NCBI GenBank assembly: GCA_036245805.1
Contig: BTRK01000003.1
Location: forward strand, 16,346,464 to 16,410,463
Length of the DNA stretch: 64,000 nucleotides
Reading direction: 5' to 3'
DNA from: Pristionchus mayeri
Lineage: Eukaryota > Nematoda > Chromadorea > Rhabditida > Neodiplogasteridae
Shown here: positions 1 to 11,647 of the stretch, piece after piece
Layout: every line of letters starts with the position of its first letter
Position numbering within the stretch: position 1 is the first letter of the stretch
Made by a program: the position numbers and the translations under genes
Notes under the pieces: generated by a model
The model's database searches: none
Told to the model about the DNA's origin: nothing
What the model saw: the letters and a program-made list of their open reading frames with translations, nothing else

Positions 1-160
1 ATGTTCCAAAGCTTTCAGAATGTTCCAGAAAGTTCGAAAATGTTCCGATGCTTCTAGAATATTCCAGAAAGTTCGAAAATGTTCCAAAGCTTCCAGAATG
101 TTCCAGAAAGTTCGAAAATGTTCCAAAGCTTCTAGAATGTTAAAGAAAATTCGAAAACGA
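1..160. repeat. 39-bp minisatellite with heat-shock-element-like motifs
   Basis: About four 39-bp units are visible, starting near 1, 40, 79 and 118. Each contains alternating TTC and GAA triplets, including TTCTAGAA and TTCCAGAA, which is the core pattern of a heat-shock factor binding site (nTTCnnGAAn). The first copy is cut by the window start. The same unit, inverted, occurs at about 28150-28376. Confidence 0.85.
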
Positions 161-1320
161 GAGGGAGAGTAGGAAAGAGGGCGGGGAAGGAGACAGGGAG
201 AGATGGAGAGTGGGAGAGAGTGAGGAGGAGAGGGAGAGAGATGGAAAGAGAAGGATAGAGAGGGAGAGAGAGGCAGAGAGGGAGAGAAAGGGATAGAGAG
301 GGAGAGAGAGGGAGAGAGAGGAAGAGAGAGGGAGAGGGAGAAAGATGGGGAGAGGGAGAGAGAGAGAGGGAAAGAGAAGAAGATAAAACGAGGGAAAGAT
401 AATGAGAGAGAGAGGGAAAGAGAAGGATAGAGAGGGAAAGAGAAGGAGAGAGAGGGAAAGAGAAGGAGAGAGAGGGAGAGAGGAAGAGAGTGGGAGAGGG
501 AGAGAGATGGGGAGAGGGAGGGGGAGAGAGAGGGAAGGAGAGAGAGGGAGAGGGACAGAGAGGGAAAGAGAAGGAGAGAGAGGGAAAGAGAAGGAGAGAG
601 AGGGAGAGAGGAAGAGAGTGGGAGAGGGAGAGAGATGGGGAGAGGGAGGGGGAGAGAGAGGGAAGGAGAGAGAGGGAGAGGGACAGAGAGGGAAAGAGAA
701 GGAGAGAGAGAGAGACGGAAAGAGAAGGAGAGAGAGAGAGGGAAAGATAAGGAGAGAGAGGGAGAGAGGGAGAGAGGGAGAGAGGGAGAGAGGGAGAGAG
801 AGGGAGAGGGAGGGAGAGATAGGAAGAGAGGGAGAGAGATGGAGAGAAGGAAAGAGAAGGAGGGAGGGGGAGGGAGGGAGAGAGGGAGAGAGAGGGAGAG
901 GGAGAGAGAGAGGGAGAGATGGAAAGAGGGAGAGAGCGGGAGAGAGAGAGGGAGGGATAGAGAGGGGGAGAGTGAGATAGGGAGACAGATGGAGGGAGAG
1001 AGGGTGAGAGAGAAGGAGGGAGAGACGGAGAGAGAGATAGAGCGATGGAGAGCAGGAGAGAGGGTTGAGAGAGAGAAAGAACGAGAGAGAGGGAGAGGGG
1101 GAAGGATAGGGAGAAGTTAGAGGGTGAGGGAGAGAAGGACGGAGAGCGAGGCAGATGGATAGAGATTCAAAGAGGGAGAGATTGTCAGAAGAGGTAGGGT
1201 AAGGGAGGGAGAGAGAGGGAGAGTTGGAGAAATAGGGGGAGGGAGAGAATGCGATAAATAGAGAACGCGAGAGAGGTATGGAGAGGGAAGGAGATATGCA
1301 AACTAAGAGAGCGTGAGAGA
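161..1320. repeat. GA-rich low-complexity tract
   Basis: Almost pure purine sequence built of GAGAGAGG, GAAAGAGAAGG and GGGAGAGA blocks, with local tandem duplication (for example near 480-560 and 600-690). It encodes Arg/Glu/Gly-rich pseudo-ORFs in several frames that are not credible genes. It is the inverted counterpart of the CT tract at 27270-28145. Confidence 0.9.
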
Positions 1321-1476
1321 GGAGTGAGAGAGATTTTGCATCCGAAAGAAATAAGACGAGGCCTTAGAGCACATCAAGAAACACGCCAGTCGATTGCGCG
1401 CGCCGTGGCGCGCGCGATCGGCTGGTAAAGAATGAGGCGCTAAACCTAGGAACAAGGAGGAAACAACTCTGCTCAC

Positions 1477-4169
1477 CTCACTTCATAGGCTGCGAGTGTG
1501 CCATCACTGCTGGCAGAGAGCAGCTGGGTGCGGTCTGTGGCCAGCGCGTTCACTGCCTGACACAAGGGCAATATTTTAAAAGTATTTTTTTTTCAAAAAG
1601 GTTCGATTCTCATTGCTGACTCGCATTGAAACATCAGTTTAAAAAGTTAGTGAAACATCGGAGAACTAGGTATCAAACAAGGGAATTTATCGCCTGAAAG
1701 CTCAGTCCTGAAATATATTTTCCTCGTTCTCTGTCTTTCTCTACCGTACCTCTTGCTGTTCTTCGTACGTGCAGACAATCGGGTCAGGCGCGCGCCAGTC
1801 CCATGTTCGCACCTGGATACATCAAATTAAGTACCAGGAGAAAAAGTAGAAATTTCTAACAAGGAAGGAACTTGTAAGGAACATTTTCGCTTGAAAGATT
1901 CTTGTTTCATTACCTCCTTAAACCTAATACTATAGCATGGTAGCAATTGTGTTCGGATGCACGCTATTTCTAATCTTTGAATTCCATCGCCCACCTGTCC
2001 CTCCTCGTCTCCCGTCGCGAAAGTCTGTCCGTGCCACGCGTTCACTGGCAGTCGAACGGCAGTCGTTGGCTTCGCCGAGTGAGACTCCCGGATCACACTG
2101 CGAGTTAAAATTGACTTTAAAAAATTTGTGAAAATGTACTAGATAAGGTCGCGGTGAAAGCTCAGAGGAGCAATTGTGCGCGCGATGAAACCCTTTTCCC
2201 GTAGTTGCTATTGAATATTTAAATTTGTTCAAATCGAGCGCAATGCCAATGCGCCACGAGGAAGCTAGTGGATAATCAGCCAAGCATGAAACCCCAAATC
2301 TGCTAGAAAACATGCGGCGCCAAATATCACGACAAGTTCAGACTAAAAGTTACCCAACACCTGTGAAATTATTTTAATTTCTGCGCATGCCTTATCAAGT
2401 CAAAGGTGGTGCGCAAGCAAAACAAGAGAGCGGGCGTGATCAGGAACGCGCGCAAATTCAAATAATTTAAAGTGTTGGGCAAATTTAAGGCGAAACTCGT
2501 TCTCACCGTGTCCGCTTGCCCGTCTCGACGTCGTACGAGCAGAGGCCTCTGGAAGTAATCATTTAATTAATTATTGTAATTAAAATATGTTTTCGAAATC
2601 GAGATATGGCGGTTTTTTTTTATTCTCACCAGCACGACATTCCATTTCCGGATAACCAACCAAAAACGTGGTATCAATCTAGCAATGCTCGAGTAATAAT
2701 CACTTACATAACTCTTGCCACAGAAAACTATAGTAAAATATTTTAAAATGCCCGAATTAGGAACCACTTTTACTTGCAAAAAATGCTAGAGATGATCAAA
2801 ACAATTACAGACTACGGCATGTTCGCGTGCCACAAAGACACAAATTGCAACCGTAATTTCAGAACCGTAAAATATATTTGGAAAGCAAAGAACGTTACCA
2901 TGCTCTCATTTGCTAATTCCGGGACGCTAATGGAGCCTCATGGTTTTCTCAAAGTACCCCCGCAAAGGCAATGTCAGGAACCAACCATACGTGGGCAGGC
3001 AACAAACCAAGATTTTTGAGAATTTTTTTCAATTTCCCTAGCACTTCGGCTCAACGTAGCCCAACTTACCGTGATTCTAAAAATCGTATGCCTTTGATCC
3101 TCATCTAATGCCCTCATGAGATAATCAAATGCCAACTTGGGGGGGGGGGGGGGGTATTTTTTCACATTTTTAGAAGTTGTTCAAATCTTCCAGAATTTTG
3201 ACTCAAAGTAGGCTAGGGAATGGTCGTTATAAAAATCGAATGCCTTTGGTTCTAATCAAATGCCCGATGAGATAATCGAATGCCCTAAAATTTTGGGTTG
3301 ACCGCGCCCATCACTGGAACCAACACATTTTGACATTCAGGCATACTCCATATGCCCATGGCAACTTCTGGTTCAGAGCCTCAATAAATAGAACACGCCT
3401 GTTCATGTTCGCCACGAGCCAGCAGATTTTGACATTCAGATTTGCTCCATATGTACATACCAACTTCCGGTGTGTTGAGATCTTCTCTGACTGGTCAAAT
3501 AATAATTACAATTTCTTGCCTGTTCATAGAGAGCGAGTAGAGCACGTCTGCCTCCGCGGAGAAAAGCAACGTGCGGATCGACCGCTTCTGCTGACGGTCC
3601 CAGCTGGACTGAAATGAAAAATATATTTTAATTCCAACAAAATAATATCTATTTAAAGATAATGCAACAACCATCAAGTTCTACAACTGGATGCCCCTAA
3701 TAATTGACTAAATTTCTGAGACTACACTTCCGGTATAACTGGCTGCAATTCTCACATTTTCTTTAACTCATAATCAACAGCTATTCAAAATATTTAAAAT
3801 ATGTGAAATTTTTTTTTTTTAAACAGCTATGCATTTGTGGTAAGTATGGTTTCGAAAAGTCAGCACCTCAACGGTTCCCTTTCCATCCTCTGTCGCATCT
3901 CCACTGATCTTCATCAACTGCACTTTCCCATCGATGAAACCGACCGCCAGCAGGTCTAAATTCGATGTTGAACAATAAACAAAACAAAGCAAAGCGAAGA
4001 AGAATCTTATAGTTTCGAAAACTGTGAAAGTGTTAGTGGCCATTTTGTTCACCATACCAAGTATTGTATAATTTGTGTACTAGAAATTACACGAAGAGCA
4101 CTAACTTGAGTTTGCCTCCGATGGTGAGACAGCGAAACACGTTGGAAGTTCAGTAAAATCGTGTTCCAT
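1477..4169 (-). CDS. WD40-repeat protein, WDR55-like (3' end missing)
   Basis: Six minus-strand exons join in phase: 4106-4169 (start codon 4167-4169), 3867-3955, 3520-3608, 1995-2097, 1750-1812 and 1477-1556. The protein begins with an acidic stretch, then 'NLLAVGFIDGKVQL', 'RTLLFSAEADVLYSLS', 'FATGDEEGQVRTWDWR' and 'LLSASSDGTLAAYE', four WD40 blades in the order seen in WDR55, a nucleolar WD protein involved in rRNA processing. A splice acceptor ends 2 nt before the ATG, consistent with trans-splicing. The intron between 3520 and 2097 needs a GC donor (AG|GCAAG). The donor of exon 2 (GAG|GTGCTG) is weak. The last visible exon ends in phase 2 at a good donor. The rest of the gene must lie across the GA repeat, beyond the window. 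The WD40 fold is sure and WDR55 orthology likely. Confidence 0.8.
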
Positions 4170-4788
4170 ACCTGAAAGCGAAAGACTGAGCAAGAAAGTG
4201 CGATTTGGACAAATATAATCGCCCCTGACTCCAATATTCTAGTGAAATCAGGCTCTAGGCATGCGCAGGCATTAATTAACATAGACATATTCGAAAAAGA
4301 AGGACAATAAACAAAGAAAACAACGTTTTTGCGAAAAGTGAAAGAAAATTAACTAAATTCAAAGTACTGTATTCAGTTTCAGTGTGTCAGATTTTATCGC
4401 AGTGAGTCAGATTTTCGTTCTGACAAATATTCGTATTTTTCAAGGTGCAGCTTTATTGTTATTTTTTTATAATTTTAGTAATATTTCTTAAATAAATTTA
4501 AAAACATATTTATGTAAAAAATGCACGAAACTTCTTTCTTCTGATTCGAATTTTTATTCATGGATTTCCATTGACAAAATATTTATTACAAAGCATTATA
4601 TCAGGGAATTGTACGATTAGACTAGAATTTGAAGATAGCTAAGTTCAATGACTGTATCGATTCATATAAGTAAGTTAGCAAGAACTTTGACAATAAAAAA
4701 ATCTCATTGTGGGTTGAGGTCTTTGTGGGTGAGGCATATAGTTTGAAAAGCGAAGTAGTTAGTGAATGAGAGAATTCCAAAGGAATAA
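4170..4788. other. AT-rich intergenic region
   Basis: Lies upstream of the WDR55-like start and downstream of the SDR stop, both on the minus strand. AT-rich, with no convincing coding exon. A minus-strand AATAAA (reading TTTATT on the plus strand) is present near 4580-4590 and could serve the SDR transcript. Confidence 0.5.
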
Positions 4789-7700
4789 TTACTCAGTCTT
4801 GATCGGCTTCTTCAGTTTCTGGGGCAGGAGGGCTGGGCCGGGCTGGAGCCCGTACATCATCGCCAGAATGCAATCCTGAGATTGACGATTTATCACTTTC
4901 TCGCCGGTCTTTTAGGATGAAGGGACACCGCATTCTATGGCAAATTTCCAGAAAATTTTCGCTTCGAGACCAATCGCGAGAGATAATGTAAATTTGTAAG
5001 AGATTGCTCTCTTTCTTTTTTCTCACCTCTCGCCCTCCCCATGTAAAACGCCGTGAGAGAAGCATTTCTTGCTAAGCCTCCCCCAGTATCTTTCTATCTG
5101 ATCGATCACCCTTTTTTCAAACTATAGACCGAGCGTTGGTAAATTAGCGCTCTTTTTGAGAATTCTCTCATATCTCTATCCGGCGAGAGATCATAGGAAA
5201 TGAAGAGGGACGGCGAGAGAGTACGCGAAATGAAGAGAGCAATGGTGATTTTACCTGCACGAAAGTGGGCAGGAGGCTCAGCGGAATAAAGAGGAATCTC
5301 GAGTCCCATCCAGTGTAGTACCTGAGAGATTGTGGATTGTTATTGAACTGCCAATAGAACCACCGATGCCAATATTGATTTCCTGACTCCCATTACTGTG
5401 AACATTCATGTCAAACTGATTGTACTTCTCTCCCTCTAGAAGTGTGATATGCCCTACTTTTTCGCAGATTGACTCGATGATAAAAGTTTCCGAAAGTGTG
5501 ATTTGTAACATTTTAAAGAAATCCGATCGTTCTCATAAGTTAGCTCAAATTCACAGAGGAACAGAGAGTGTGAGCGAATCTCTTTTCAACCATTCTTCAT
5601 CCTACCATATTCAACCATACAGTACTCCCTCACGGTACTCTTCCCAATACTACAGTATCCCTCCCCTACCGTAGTCTCGGCCAGTAGGAGAAGAGAGCGT
5701 GCGAGTAGTGGTCGGCGACCCACTCCAGATTCGAGCTTGCCATCATGTTCACACCAGTGCTCCACGATTCCTTGACTGAAAAAATTGCATAGAAAATTTG
5801 AAAATAGTCGTTGCGGCGCTCTGCAAGAATTGCTGGAGTGAAAGATTGATGATGGAATGCTCTTCTAGGACTGATTTCACAACATAGAATACGCCTGTCA
5901 TTGATAGACAGAACGAATTAAGATTCTGTTAGCAATTGATTGCAGCTTGCTTATTAAAGGGGTGCTCCGGGGAATGAACGAAATGGAGTCCCACCACGAA
6001 AATTCTGCGCTCGCAATGGGAAACTTTATCGATTTTACCCCAAGAATGAGATAAAACGTATGTAGAACGAGTGAAACATAAATTAATCAGGCGCAACCCT
6101 GCGCTTTCAACGAACTTTGCGCGCATGTAAATATGCCCAGATGCGTCTTTGGAACTTCATACAAAGTGCTTTCTGATCGGGTGAGTGGACTCTACGATAT
6201 CCGCGTTGTCACTATGGGTGACCGAACATTCCCCGGAGCACCCCTTTAAAGCGGGACTGTCAGCAAAAATAGCCAGGCCAAACTGACAACGCCGTTTCGA
6301 GACAATCGTAAACCGTATCCCATTTTCGAAATTCCTAATTTGAAATCTGTATTCAGAGTTGAGTTATGGTTCCATTAAATCATTCAAAGTTGACCCTGAC
6401 GCACAGGCAACAAGTGAGAGAGCACGCGACTTGAAGAGAGCACTCTCCCTATTTGAAACATATTTCAACCAGGCGCGGTTTTTGCTGATACTCCTGCTTT
6501 AAGTTTGTTTCCACCGTGATCCATAACCACATCCTAGACTTCACAAGCAAACACGAAATATGCGAGTCGTGAAGCACAACCACTGTCGTGGCCCGATCGA
6601 TCGATTAGAGTGAGGCTTTTCGATTTTCGAAAATAATACGTTTAATTCAAGGTAAGGGACTTTTAATAACTCTTTCAGAGCGCCGCAACGACTAATTACA
6701 AAACTTGCACTAGGTCGGATGAGAAGTATGACGCCATGCCACCTTTGATATACCTTATTAAAGGTGGCATGACGTCATAGTTCTCATCCGAATAGTGCCA
6801 AAATTTGCACTAACAATTCTTCTTGTACGTCTCTCCATACTCCTTCTTCGTCTCCTCGCTCAGCGAATTCCAGATCTGCAGTGAATCTCGTTTGATAGGA
6901 GCAGAAATTTGGGCATTGGGCCAGTTGATAAGTAAAAATTTTAGCTTTCCCCAGCACGTTCACAGTTGATTCCAAGAGTGTCAAAAATGCTTCTGAAAAA
7001 TGCTTGATTAGCATCCGACCTAGTGTCGAGATGTGTCAACTTCAGAGCAACTAACGACTGTCGTCATTTTGCACTCTCTCCCAGGTTAGAGAAAGTGAGA
7101 AAGCTTGCAAACTGAAGAGAGTCAGACGATTTCTCCCCTCTTTTGTCATCAGTGATACTGAAGCGATCAGTGATGTAGATAAGATTACAATGATAGGGAA
7201 TACTGTACGAAGGAATACGGTATCCTACGATATCCGGAAAGATTACGGTATCCTACGATATCCGGAAGAATTACGGTAAGGATACGGTATCCGGAAGGGA
7301 TACGGTATCCTCACATAGTCGATCCTGGCATTCTGTGCCTCTTCACAGAGCAGTTCCGTCTTGAATGCACCCGGTTCGAGGATGTGCACGGAGACCCCGA
7401 ATCGACGTAGTTCGAACCGCAGACAGTCCATGTACGCCTGCGAATCATTACTTTGACCTACCCAACTCCTACCGTATCCTGACTACCGTACTCTTCCGCT
7501 TATAATTCACTCTTCTACAATCGGAGGATGAAGATAATGATATGCCATCTACCTCCACTGCGAACTTCGAAGTGCAGTACGGGGCGAGGAATTGGCCGTG
7601 CATCCGGCCAGCAGATGAGCCCATCGTCACGATTCGACCCTGGAAATGGTTGCTTCAACTGATTCACAGTGTAATCTCTCTTGGTATTACTTTAGAGGAC

Positions 7701-10700
7701 AAAATTGAATAAAGACTTGATCCTGCCCACTCTCGTGTTGGCCTGACAGGAGAGAGAGAAGAATGGAGATAGTCGCCTTTTGCGAGGACATCACTAATGC
7801 CCACCTTGGATTGCTTGAGCAGAGGCAGGAACTGGTGACACATCCGCACGGCGCCCAAGCAGTTCACGTTGAGCGAGTCGCTGCAATGAGCATAAACTAT
7901 TTGCAGTATCACTGCAATTACAGTACGCCCAGGATACTGTAGCAAGTGTTATAAAAACTACAGTAACCGGGAGTCTGTCCAATCGATCAATTAAGTATCT
8001 TGCCTGTACTGCTTGATGCTGCACCAGTCAGCCGGACCAAATATGGAGAAGACGCCGGCGTTGTTGATGATCGCCCACAGTTGCGCGTTCTGCAAAAGGA
8101 TTGCATCGGCGGGGAATCGAACCCGAGCAGCCCGCGTGGCAGGCGAGCATTCTACCACTGAACCACCGATGCTTGTGAGGCTGTGTTCGTGGTGATGACT
8201 TTCACTCATCAGCAAGCTCTGTTGGTCTACCTTATAAAATCTTTCATGTTCTCTCTTTGGACATCGCCTAATTCTCAACACTAGCTGAGTGTAGGAAAAT
8301 TCATTAGCGATTCTTTATCATATCTTTCTTCATTTCTATCAGTGAATTCTGGATGGCTTTGCAACAATTGTCTGTCTTCATACTGCTCGCGGTCAGAGAG
8401 GCAAGGGAGCAGAATAGAGCGAGTAAACGAAAGGCTGAGATCGACAATGGATCAGAAGAAGTGAAAACTTCCGTCACTTCTCTCACTTCTGAGCCCCTCT
8501 TACGTCTATAATCTTGTTTCCAACCTGCCGCCCCCTTAAAGGGGTGCTCCGGGGAATGTTCGGTCACCCATAGTGACATCGTGGATATCGTAGAGGTTAC
8601 TCACCCGATCCGAAATCACTTTGTGCGAAGTTCCAAAGACGCCTCTGGGCCTATTTACATACGCGAAACGTTCATTGAAAGCGCAGGGTAGCGCCTGGTT
8701 CGTTTATGTTTCACTCGTTCTACATACGTCTCGACGTGTTCTAGGGGTAAAATCGCTACAGTTTCCCATTGCGAGCGCAGAATTTTCGTTGCGGGACTCC
8801 GTTACATTCATTCCCCGGAGCACTCCTTTAATCCCCAATCCCAAACCGACTCCCCTATCCGTTGGATATCTACCAAAGACTCATGATGATTTCCCTCTGC
8901 TACTCGGTCTTTTCTATTGATTGATAAATAAAATTGAAATTTGAACTTGAACTTGAAACCCACATGCTGCTCCAGGGTCTTCTTCACGAGTGCGTATGCC
9001 TCCGAGACGGATTCGTCGCTGGTGATGTCCAGTCGGAGGGTGTGCAGTCTGGAGGAGCATCGAAGATCGCTCGCCTGTTCCTCGAGAGACGAACGACCCT
9101 CAATTAGTGATTTATGGGATATTGACACCGGCGTGAAATTGAGCAAAACCCCAGTCAATGACGAATGAGTACAGGGTGCGCCAAAATTACCCGGACATAT
9201 TTCATCATTTTGAAGCCCCGCAGCCCAATCGATATGTGCGATACATATTTGTGACGACTGGGCAATGGTCTCTCGCTATTCAAGTTTTCATGTCGCGCAG
9301 TACAGCCTTCTAGTATTGGTGAAGGCTAGTAGCATCCAACCAGCATTATCAAGCTATACGAGGATGGTGTGACATCGATCATCAACTCGGCTTTCACAAC
9401 TCGGTTGCTTCCGATACCGGTATTATGTACCAAAGGTTTTATACTGAACAGTGTCGTCTGGGCTGTGGGAATTGTCCTCTGTTTCCACCACCTGGAACCG
9501 AGAGCGCATCCGAAAGAGGGGTGCTTTGAAACCACATTCAGATGGATAAGAATCTCGATAGCTCGAAGGTATCCGTTCGAGGCGTTCTCATGTCCCAGTT
9601 GACTCTTCGCCCTCACATGCACATTAAGTGGCACGGACTAGAGGAACGTCCGAACAAGGTCCGCAGAGAACGATACCGTAGACTGTTGTTGCAGTTTGCT
9701 AGGTCCGCGTACTTTCGTACGTTATTCAGCGATGCTAATATCTTTACCATCAAGGGCTACCTGAATATCCAAATTGGCATAATCACTGACCCTGATCCTG
9801 AAGAATCCTACAATAGCCGTGGAATCACTGGTTCTCTAACCATCCCCTTTAGATCAGGGGTTGGATTGAAATTTGCTCAACAGCCAAGTTCGCACTCGTT
9901 TTTGTCACTCCGGGCGTCAAGATCAATAAGGAGCATTACATGAGGCACATCCTCTGAGACGCGCTTCTACCCTGGGCCCATTCCCACTTCGATCTGGGCC
10001 ACTAGACCTTTCAGCAAGATTCTACTATCATTCACATGAAAAAGTATTCACTGGAGACGCATGCACCCGATTAATCACTCTGACTGATTGGCCCCCGAAC
10101 TCCCCCGATCTCAACACCTCGACTTCAGCATTTGGGGGTGTTGTAGGTCAAGGTGCCCTCTATCAAGAACTCGACACTAATCTCCCTCAAGATTGCTCTT
10201 CTCAAAGCATAGGGCTGAATCGATGAAAATTTCTTGCGGGAATCGAAAGTCGGATCTGAGAAGATATCCAATGTCGTTGTCAAAGCCAAATTACGTCTCA
10301 TCAAAATTAGGGAGTATGTCGTTATTGCCCATATTACAGACAAACTTTGATCTGAATCAGATCGCTCAAGTCCCATACTAAAGCTGGGAAACTTATGAAA
10401 ACAGTTGTCCAGGTAATTGTGGCGCACCCTGTAATGCGTGAAACTTAGATTTAACACCCTCAAATATCTTCAACCTTCCTCTCTCAAAAAAAATTTTTTT
10501 TAGATATTTTCGCCTTTTTCACAGTTGTGCACAGCATGTATGTAGCCACAGTCATCGACTAATGAGGATTGCTTGAAACTCATTCTTCCAAAACACGCGA
10601 CTCTCAATTTTCAATCAAAACAACATTTTAACTTCGGCTGCATTGAAATTTAGCTGTTTCTTATTGATGGTTGTTTGATAAATCAGCGCCTCACGACCTT

Positions 10701-11647
10701 AAAAATATATTTTTTAAAATAGTTTTTGACTAATTCGTTCTATCAGAATTGCAGACAACTCTGGATACCCTGTAATGAGGCATGCGTGAAACTAGATTTT
10801 CCTGAACGGATAATAAGTTCTGCAACTCTTCCAAGGCATTTCTTTCTAAATTCTAAATGATGTCAACGCTTTTGGCAACAGTTTTATTTATTTTTTTGTT
10901 AGTTGTTTGTTATTGACGGTCGCTAGCGCCTATCGACCCTCAATTTTTGATTTTTTTTTGGATATTTTTCACCACTACTTCCTGTCATAATTGCAGCCAC
11001 CTCTGGGCATTCTATAATGAGGCATTCTTGAAACTCAAATAATTCGGGAACTGAGACGGGGAGAATTTCCAGATTTCTGAGGCATTTTCTTTCTCCAGAA
11101 TCTCAGAACAACTGCAGGTATTCGCACCTCTTTCGTGAAGCATCCCGCAAATACATTCACGCCCTGCTCGATGAGTCGGAGGGCAGTCAGACGGCCGAAG
11201 CCAGAGTCGCAACCTGATTGAAGATTATTAGGAAGTATGTGGAGATTTTCGGGTGAATAGAAAAAAAATCAGCTTTTCGCATAAAAATACATGCAAATCG
11301 ATAAAAATATGACGCCCCTCATTCTCTCGCCCATCTGATCGGCGAGAGAGCACGCAGAATGAGGAGAGTCAATTCTAGAGCAGTCAACCTTACAATGACC
11401 CACCAGAGATGAGCACCCATCGACCAGCAGCGCCGATGGACATCCGTTCGAGGAGCAGCCTGCAAGAGAGCTACCGTATCACACTGCATCCATCTACCGT
11501 ATGATATCTACAGTATCCTGCCAGTGCCAGTTATCGATAACGTTCTCTACCGTACATCATTACGACCCAAATTGGGAAACTTGGAGATTCATCAAACCTT
11601 GCGAAGATGCACGCGATGAGAAGACTGCTGAGGATGTACAGTATCAT
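4789..11647 (-). CDS. Short-chain dehydrogenase/reductase, retinol-dehydrogenase-like (dhs family)
   Basis: Twelve exons join in phase to 333 aa: 11598-11647, 11404-11459, 11128-11213, 8964-9080, 8004-8089, 7805-7880, 7553-7639, 7315-7437, 6815-6875, 5670-5775, 5255-5321 and 4789-4875. Residues 1-16 are a hydrophobic signal-anchor. The NAD(P)-binding motif is GCDSGFG (36-42), followed by NNAG (112-115), Ser165 and the catalytic YCTSK (Tyr178, Lys182). The C-terminal part 'RYYTGWDSRFLFIPLSLLP' is typical of microsomal RDH/17-beta-HSD6-like SDRs, which oxidise or reduce retinoids and steroids at the ER membrane. The intron after exon 5 starts with GC (AG|GCAAG). An acceptor TTTCAG abuts the ATG, as for trans-splicing. 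The 5' edge of exon 8964-9080 is uncertain (9098 is also in phase). The substrate is unknown. The gene is expanded by several transposons in its introns. Confidence 0.87.
5958..6245. mobile_element. TTAA-flanked MITE, family 1, copy A (288 bp)
   Basis: Terminal inverted repeats AGGGGTGCTCCGGGGAATG and its complement lie at the ends, flanked by TTAA at 5954-5957 and 6246-6249. A second copy of identical length and opposite orientation is at 8540-8827. TTAA duplication is the signature of piggyBac-type transposition. There is no coding capacity. It lies in an intron of the SDR gene. Confidence 0.88.
6250..6498. mobile_element. TTAA-flanked MITE, family 2, copy A (249 bp)
   Basis: Ends AGCGGGACTGTCAGCA and TGCTGATACTCCTGCT form imperfect inverted repeats, flanked by TTAA at 6246-6249 and 6499-6502. 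A close relative is at 30820-31067 and a fragment at about 12170-12265. The left TTAA is the same four bases that form the right target site of the neighbouring family-1 MITE, so one element inserted exactly at the border of the other. Confidence 0.85.
6713..6792. repeat. Intronic hairpin (inverted repeat, about 32-bp arms)
   Basis: The left arm starts at CGGATGAGAAG (about 6716) and the right arm ends at TTCTCATCCG (6790). The arms pair around 'ATGCCACCTTT' with a short AT-rich loop. It lies just downstream, in transcript sense, of the SDR exon 6815-6875. A 14-bp outer inverted repeat (CACTAGGTCGGATG) recurs at about 7013-7027. Confidence 0.75.
8102..8172 (-). tRNA. tRNA-Gly(GCC), intronic, possibly degenerate
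   Basis: 71-nt cloverleaf: acceptor GCATCGG/CCGATGC, D-arm GTTC...GAAT, and anticodon loop CTGCCAC giving anticodon GCC. The T-stem reads TCGGG against CCCCG, with one wobble and one C-C mismatch, unlike the clean copy at 12809-12879. It may therefore be a decaying copy. It lies on the same strand as the host SDR gene, in the intron between exons 8964-9080 and 8004-8089. Confidence 0.8.
8540..8827. mobile_element. TTAA-flanked MITE, family 1, copy B (288 bp)
   Basis: Same terminal repeats and exactly the same length as 5958-6245, in the opposite orientation, with flanking TTAA at 8536-8539 and 8828-8831. One mismatch in the right terminal repeat (CACTCCT). Intronic in the SDR gene. Confidence 0.87.
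9172..10431 (+). mobile_element. Tc1/mariner-superfamily transposon, degenerate
   Basis: Terminal inverted repeats CAGGGTGCGCCA...TGGCGCACCCTG are flanked by TA at 9170-9171 and 10432-10433. The interior has the spacing of a Tc1-like transposase gene, broken by several stops and frameshifts. Inserted in the long SDR intron 9081-11127. Confidence 0.88.
9540..10210 (+). pseudogene. Dead Tc1-like transposase
   Basis: Reading across frames shows recognisable transposase pieces in order: 'FSDANIFTIKGYLNIQ' (first catalytic Asp block, about 9726), 'LVFVTPGVKI' (about 9898), 'FQQDST' (second Asp block, about 10008) and 'PRTPPISTPRL' (decayed form of the PNSPDLNP block, about 10094). The frame changes several times and stops interrupt it, so no functional protein can be made. 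Confidence 0.8.
10434..11127. repeat. AT-rich intron segment with diverged ~240-bp repeats
   Basis: Three diverged versions of one module are visible, anchored on 'GAGGATTGCTTGAAACTC' (about 10563), 'GAGGCATGCGTGAAACT' (about 10777) and 'GAGGCATTCTTGAAACTC' (about 11020), each followed by similar text. No coding exon is seen before the SDR exon at 11128. Confidence 0.5.

Larger units (their letters stand above)
1..1425 (+). mobile_element. GA-rich repeat element, copy A (truncated by window start)
   Basis: This sequence matches, in reverse complement, the segment 27158-28376. Both copies have the same parts in the same order: a 39-bp minisatellite, a long GA (or CT) tract, a short unique stretch with a 'TTTGCATCCGAAAG' motif, and a GC hairpin (here about 1391-1420) made of GCGCGCGCC/GGCGCGCGC arms. 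The two copies diverge immediately after 'GGCTGG', followed by T in both, so that point looks like a true element end. A CTRR-type end after a hairpin is reminiscent of a Helitron 3' terminus, but the hairpin lies closer to the end than usual and no Rep/helicase ORF is present. Long ORFs read through the GA tract are low-complexity artefacts. Confidence 0.7.

Noticed and set aside
402..1120. Long Arg/Glu/Gly ORFs in the GA tract
   Set aside because: Low-complexity purine repeat is open in several frames at once; there is no splice context, domain or start signal.
1..1425. Firm assignment of the GA element as a Helitron
   Set aside because: A hairpin and CTGG end are suggestive, but the hairpin is adjacent to the end, and no TC 5' end or Rep/helicase gene is seen.
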